Positions 62,914-64,000 of a DNA stretch of 64,000 nucleotides are shown here, one piece after another. The notes under the pieces are model-generated. The model did not search any database. It was not told where the DNA came from and worked only from the letters and a program-made list of their open reading frames with translations. This DNA comes from CAZCEC01 sp964497615 (GTDB taxonomy: Bacteria > Chloroflexota > Anaerolineae > Anaerolineales > UBA6663), in the NCBI GenBank assembly GCA_964497615.1, contig CAZCEC010000007.1, forward strand, positions 1-64,000, written 5' to 3'. Within the stretch, counting starts at the first letter, position 1. The number at the start of each line of letters is the position of its first letter. Position numbers and translations under genes: made by a program.

Positions 62914-64000
62914 TTGACCCAGCACCATCAGTTTGACGCCATCATCGTGGGCGCGGGCGGCGCCGGCCTGATGGCGGCCCTGCATGCCGCCAAAAAGGCG
63001 CGCGTGGCCGTCATCTCCAAGCTGTATCCCACCCGGTCGCACACCGGCACGGCTCAGGGCGGCATCGCCGCGGCCCTGGCCAACATGGAAGAAGACCACT
63101 GGGAATGGCACATGTACGACACCGTCAAGGGCGGCGACTACCTGGTGGACCAGGACGCGGCCGAAATCCTGGCCCGCGACGCGATTGAGGCCGTCATCGA
63201 GCTGGAGCACATGGGCCTGCCCTTCGACCGTACCCCGGAGGGCCGCATCGAGCAGCGGCGCTTTGGCGGCCACACCGCCAACTACGGCGCCAAGCCCGTC
63301 ATGCGCGCCTGCAAGTCCGCCGACCGCACCGGCCACATGATCCTGCAGACCCTGTTCCAGCAGTGCGTCAAGCAGCAGGTGACGTTCTTCGACGAATACT
63401 TCGTGGTGGACCTGATCATCCGCGACCACGTCTGCCGGGGCGTGGTGGCGATGAACATCGACTCCGGCGAGCTGCACGTCTTTCACGCCAAGGCGGTGCT
63501 GCTGGCCTCCGGCGGGTTTGGGCGCATGTTCCAGGTTACCTCCAACGCGCACTCGCTCACCGGCGACCCGGTGGCGGCCGCCTTCCGGCGCGGCGTGCCG
63601 CTGGAGGACATGGAGTTCTTCCAGTTCCACCCGACGGGCATCTACAAGATGGGGATTCTGCTGTCGGAGGCGGCGCGGGGTGAGGGCGGCGTGTTCATCA
63701 ACGGCGAGGGCGAGCGCTTCATGGAGCGCTACGCGCCCACCATGAAGGACCTGGCCTCGCGCGACGTGTGCTCGCGCTGCATCTACCTGGAAGTGAAGGC
63801 CGGGCGCGGCATCGGCGGCAAGGACTACGTCTATCTCGACATCCGGCCCGAGACCATCAACAAGTATCAGAGCGGACCCGGCGGCAAGCCCGTCACCGCG
63901 CACGACCTGGAAAGCAAGCTGCCCGATATCATCGAGATGATGCGAGTGTACCAGGGGGTGGAGCCGATGAAGGAGCCGGTGCCCATCCAGCCGACGGCGC
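62914..64000 (+). CDS. sdhA: Succinate dehydrogenase flavoprotein subunit (partial)
   Basis: 362 codons visible, then cut by the window end. TTG 62914 with AGGAGG upstream; no ATG fits before the FAD motif. FAD-binding FDAIIVGAGGAGLMAALHAA (residues 7-26), the covalent-FAD His in SHTGTAQGGIAAAL (about 43-56), substrate loop FFQFHPTGIYK (about 235-245) and GEGERFMERYAP. These define SdhA/FrdA, which oxidises succinate to fumarate in the TCA cycle and respiratory chain. sdhB should follow outside the window. Direction (SDH rather than fumarate reductase) is inferred from gene order only. Confidence 0.95.
   Translation, partial: MTQHHQFDAIIVGAGGAGLMAALHAAKKARVAVISKLYPTRSHTGTAQGGIAAALANMEEDHWEWHMYDTVKGGDYLVDQDAAEILARDAIEAVIELEHMGLPFDRTPEGRIEQRRFGGHTANYGAKPVMRACKSADRTGHMILQTLFQQCVKQQVTFFDEYFVVDLIIRDHVCRGVVAMNIDSGELHVFHAKAVLLASGGFGRMFQVTSNAHSLTGDPVAAAFRRGVPLEDMEFFQFHPTGIYKMGILLSEAARGEGGVFINGEGERFMERYAPTMKDLASRDVCSRCIYLEVKAGRGIGGKDYVYLDIRPETINKYQSGPGGKPVTAHDLESKLPDIIEMMRVYQGVEPMKEPVPIQPTA

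Overview
This window is one strand-mixed stretch of a GC-rich bacterial chromosome. Nothing marks it as plasmid or phage: I see no integrase, IS transposase, CRISPR array, rRNA or tRNA. The gene content points to Chloroflexota, probably Anaerolineae or a related class: a T-box in front of pheST, a Ser/Thr kinase carrying a regulator-type beta-propeller, DUF4097, DUF711 and YprB-like proteins, many lipoproteins, and a fused SDH membrane anchor. The assignment is inference from gene content and composition, not from a marker tree.

Layout. 0-8 kb: GNAT, AlkD-like HEAT protein, an unassigned alpha/beta-barrel protein, a 51-aa membrane protein, an acyltransferase-fold protein, rpsO, pnp and a PerM-type permease. 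8-22 kb: a THUMP-like methyltransferase, a C39-LysM protein, a phosphoribosyltransferase, a divergent NarL-type two-component pair, a Tat-exported multicopper oxidase, a DEDDh exonuclease, and a DUF4097 operon divergent from an ECF sigma/anti-sigma pair. 23-30 kb: mobA, a zinc-ribbon membrane protein, a C45-type acyltransferase, a YprB-like RNase H-fold protein, a CapA-like lipoprotein and a GT2. 30-37 kb: a lasso-type RiPP locus (S9 peptidase, PqqD-like recognition protein, AsnB-type cyclase, three tandem precursors, HprK-like kinase). 37-44 kb: RidA, DUF711, a four-helix-bundle cassette, a Rossmann protein and a GH42-like protein. 44-48 kb: T-box-pheS-pheT. 48-59 kb: STPK-propeller, GAF protein, DNPH1-like hydrolase, rpsU, a CopC/CopD/cytochrome c cluster, an M16 peptidase, a TrmH-family methyltransferase and a macrodomain protein. 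59-64 kb: infC-rpmI-rplT and the start of sdhCD-sdhA.

The main candidate system is the RiPP locus at about 30.2-37.3 kb. Three precursors share an almost invariant lasso-type leader (Y-x2-P-x-L-x3-G-x5-T). Two of the three predicted cores lack an acidic residue at ring positions 7-9, and no B2 leader peptidase or exporter is present in the window. An S9 peptidase sits 16 nt upstream of the PqqD-like gene, and an HprK-like kinase follows the precursors. A dedicated TTGACT/TACACT promoter with nested inverted repeats drives the precursors.

Other notable signals: a pair of mirror-image ECF promoters; about 13 genes with a TANNNT box only 6-10 nt before the start codon (leaderless-type transcription); a PNPase lacking about 60 conserved residues; infC with no start codon other than AUC; GTAG-headed REP-like hairpins; and short-word inverted repeats, two of them inserted in frame inside pheT and a YprB-like gene.
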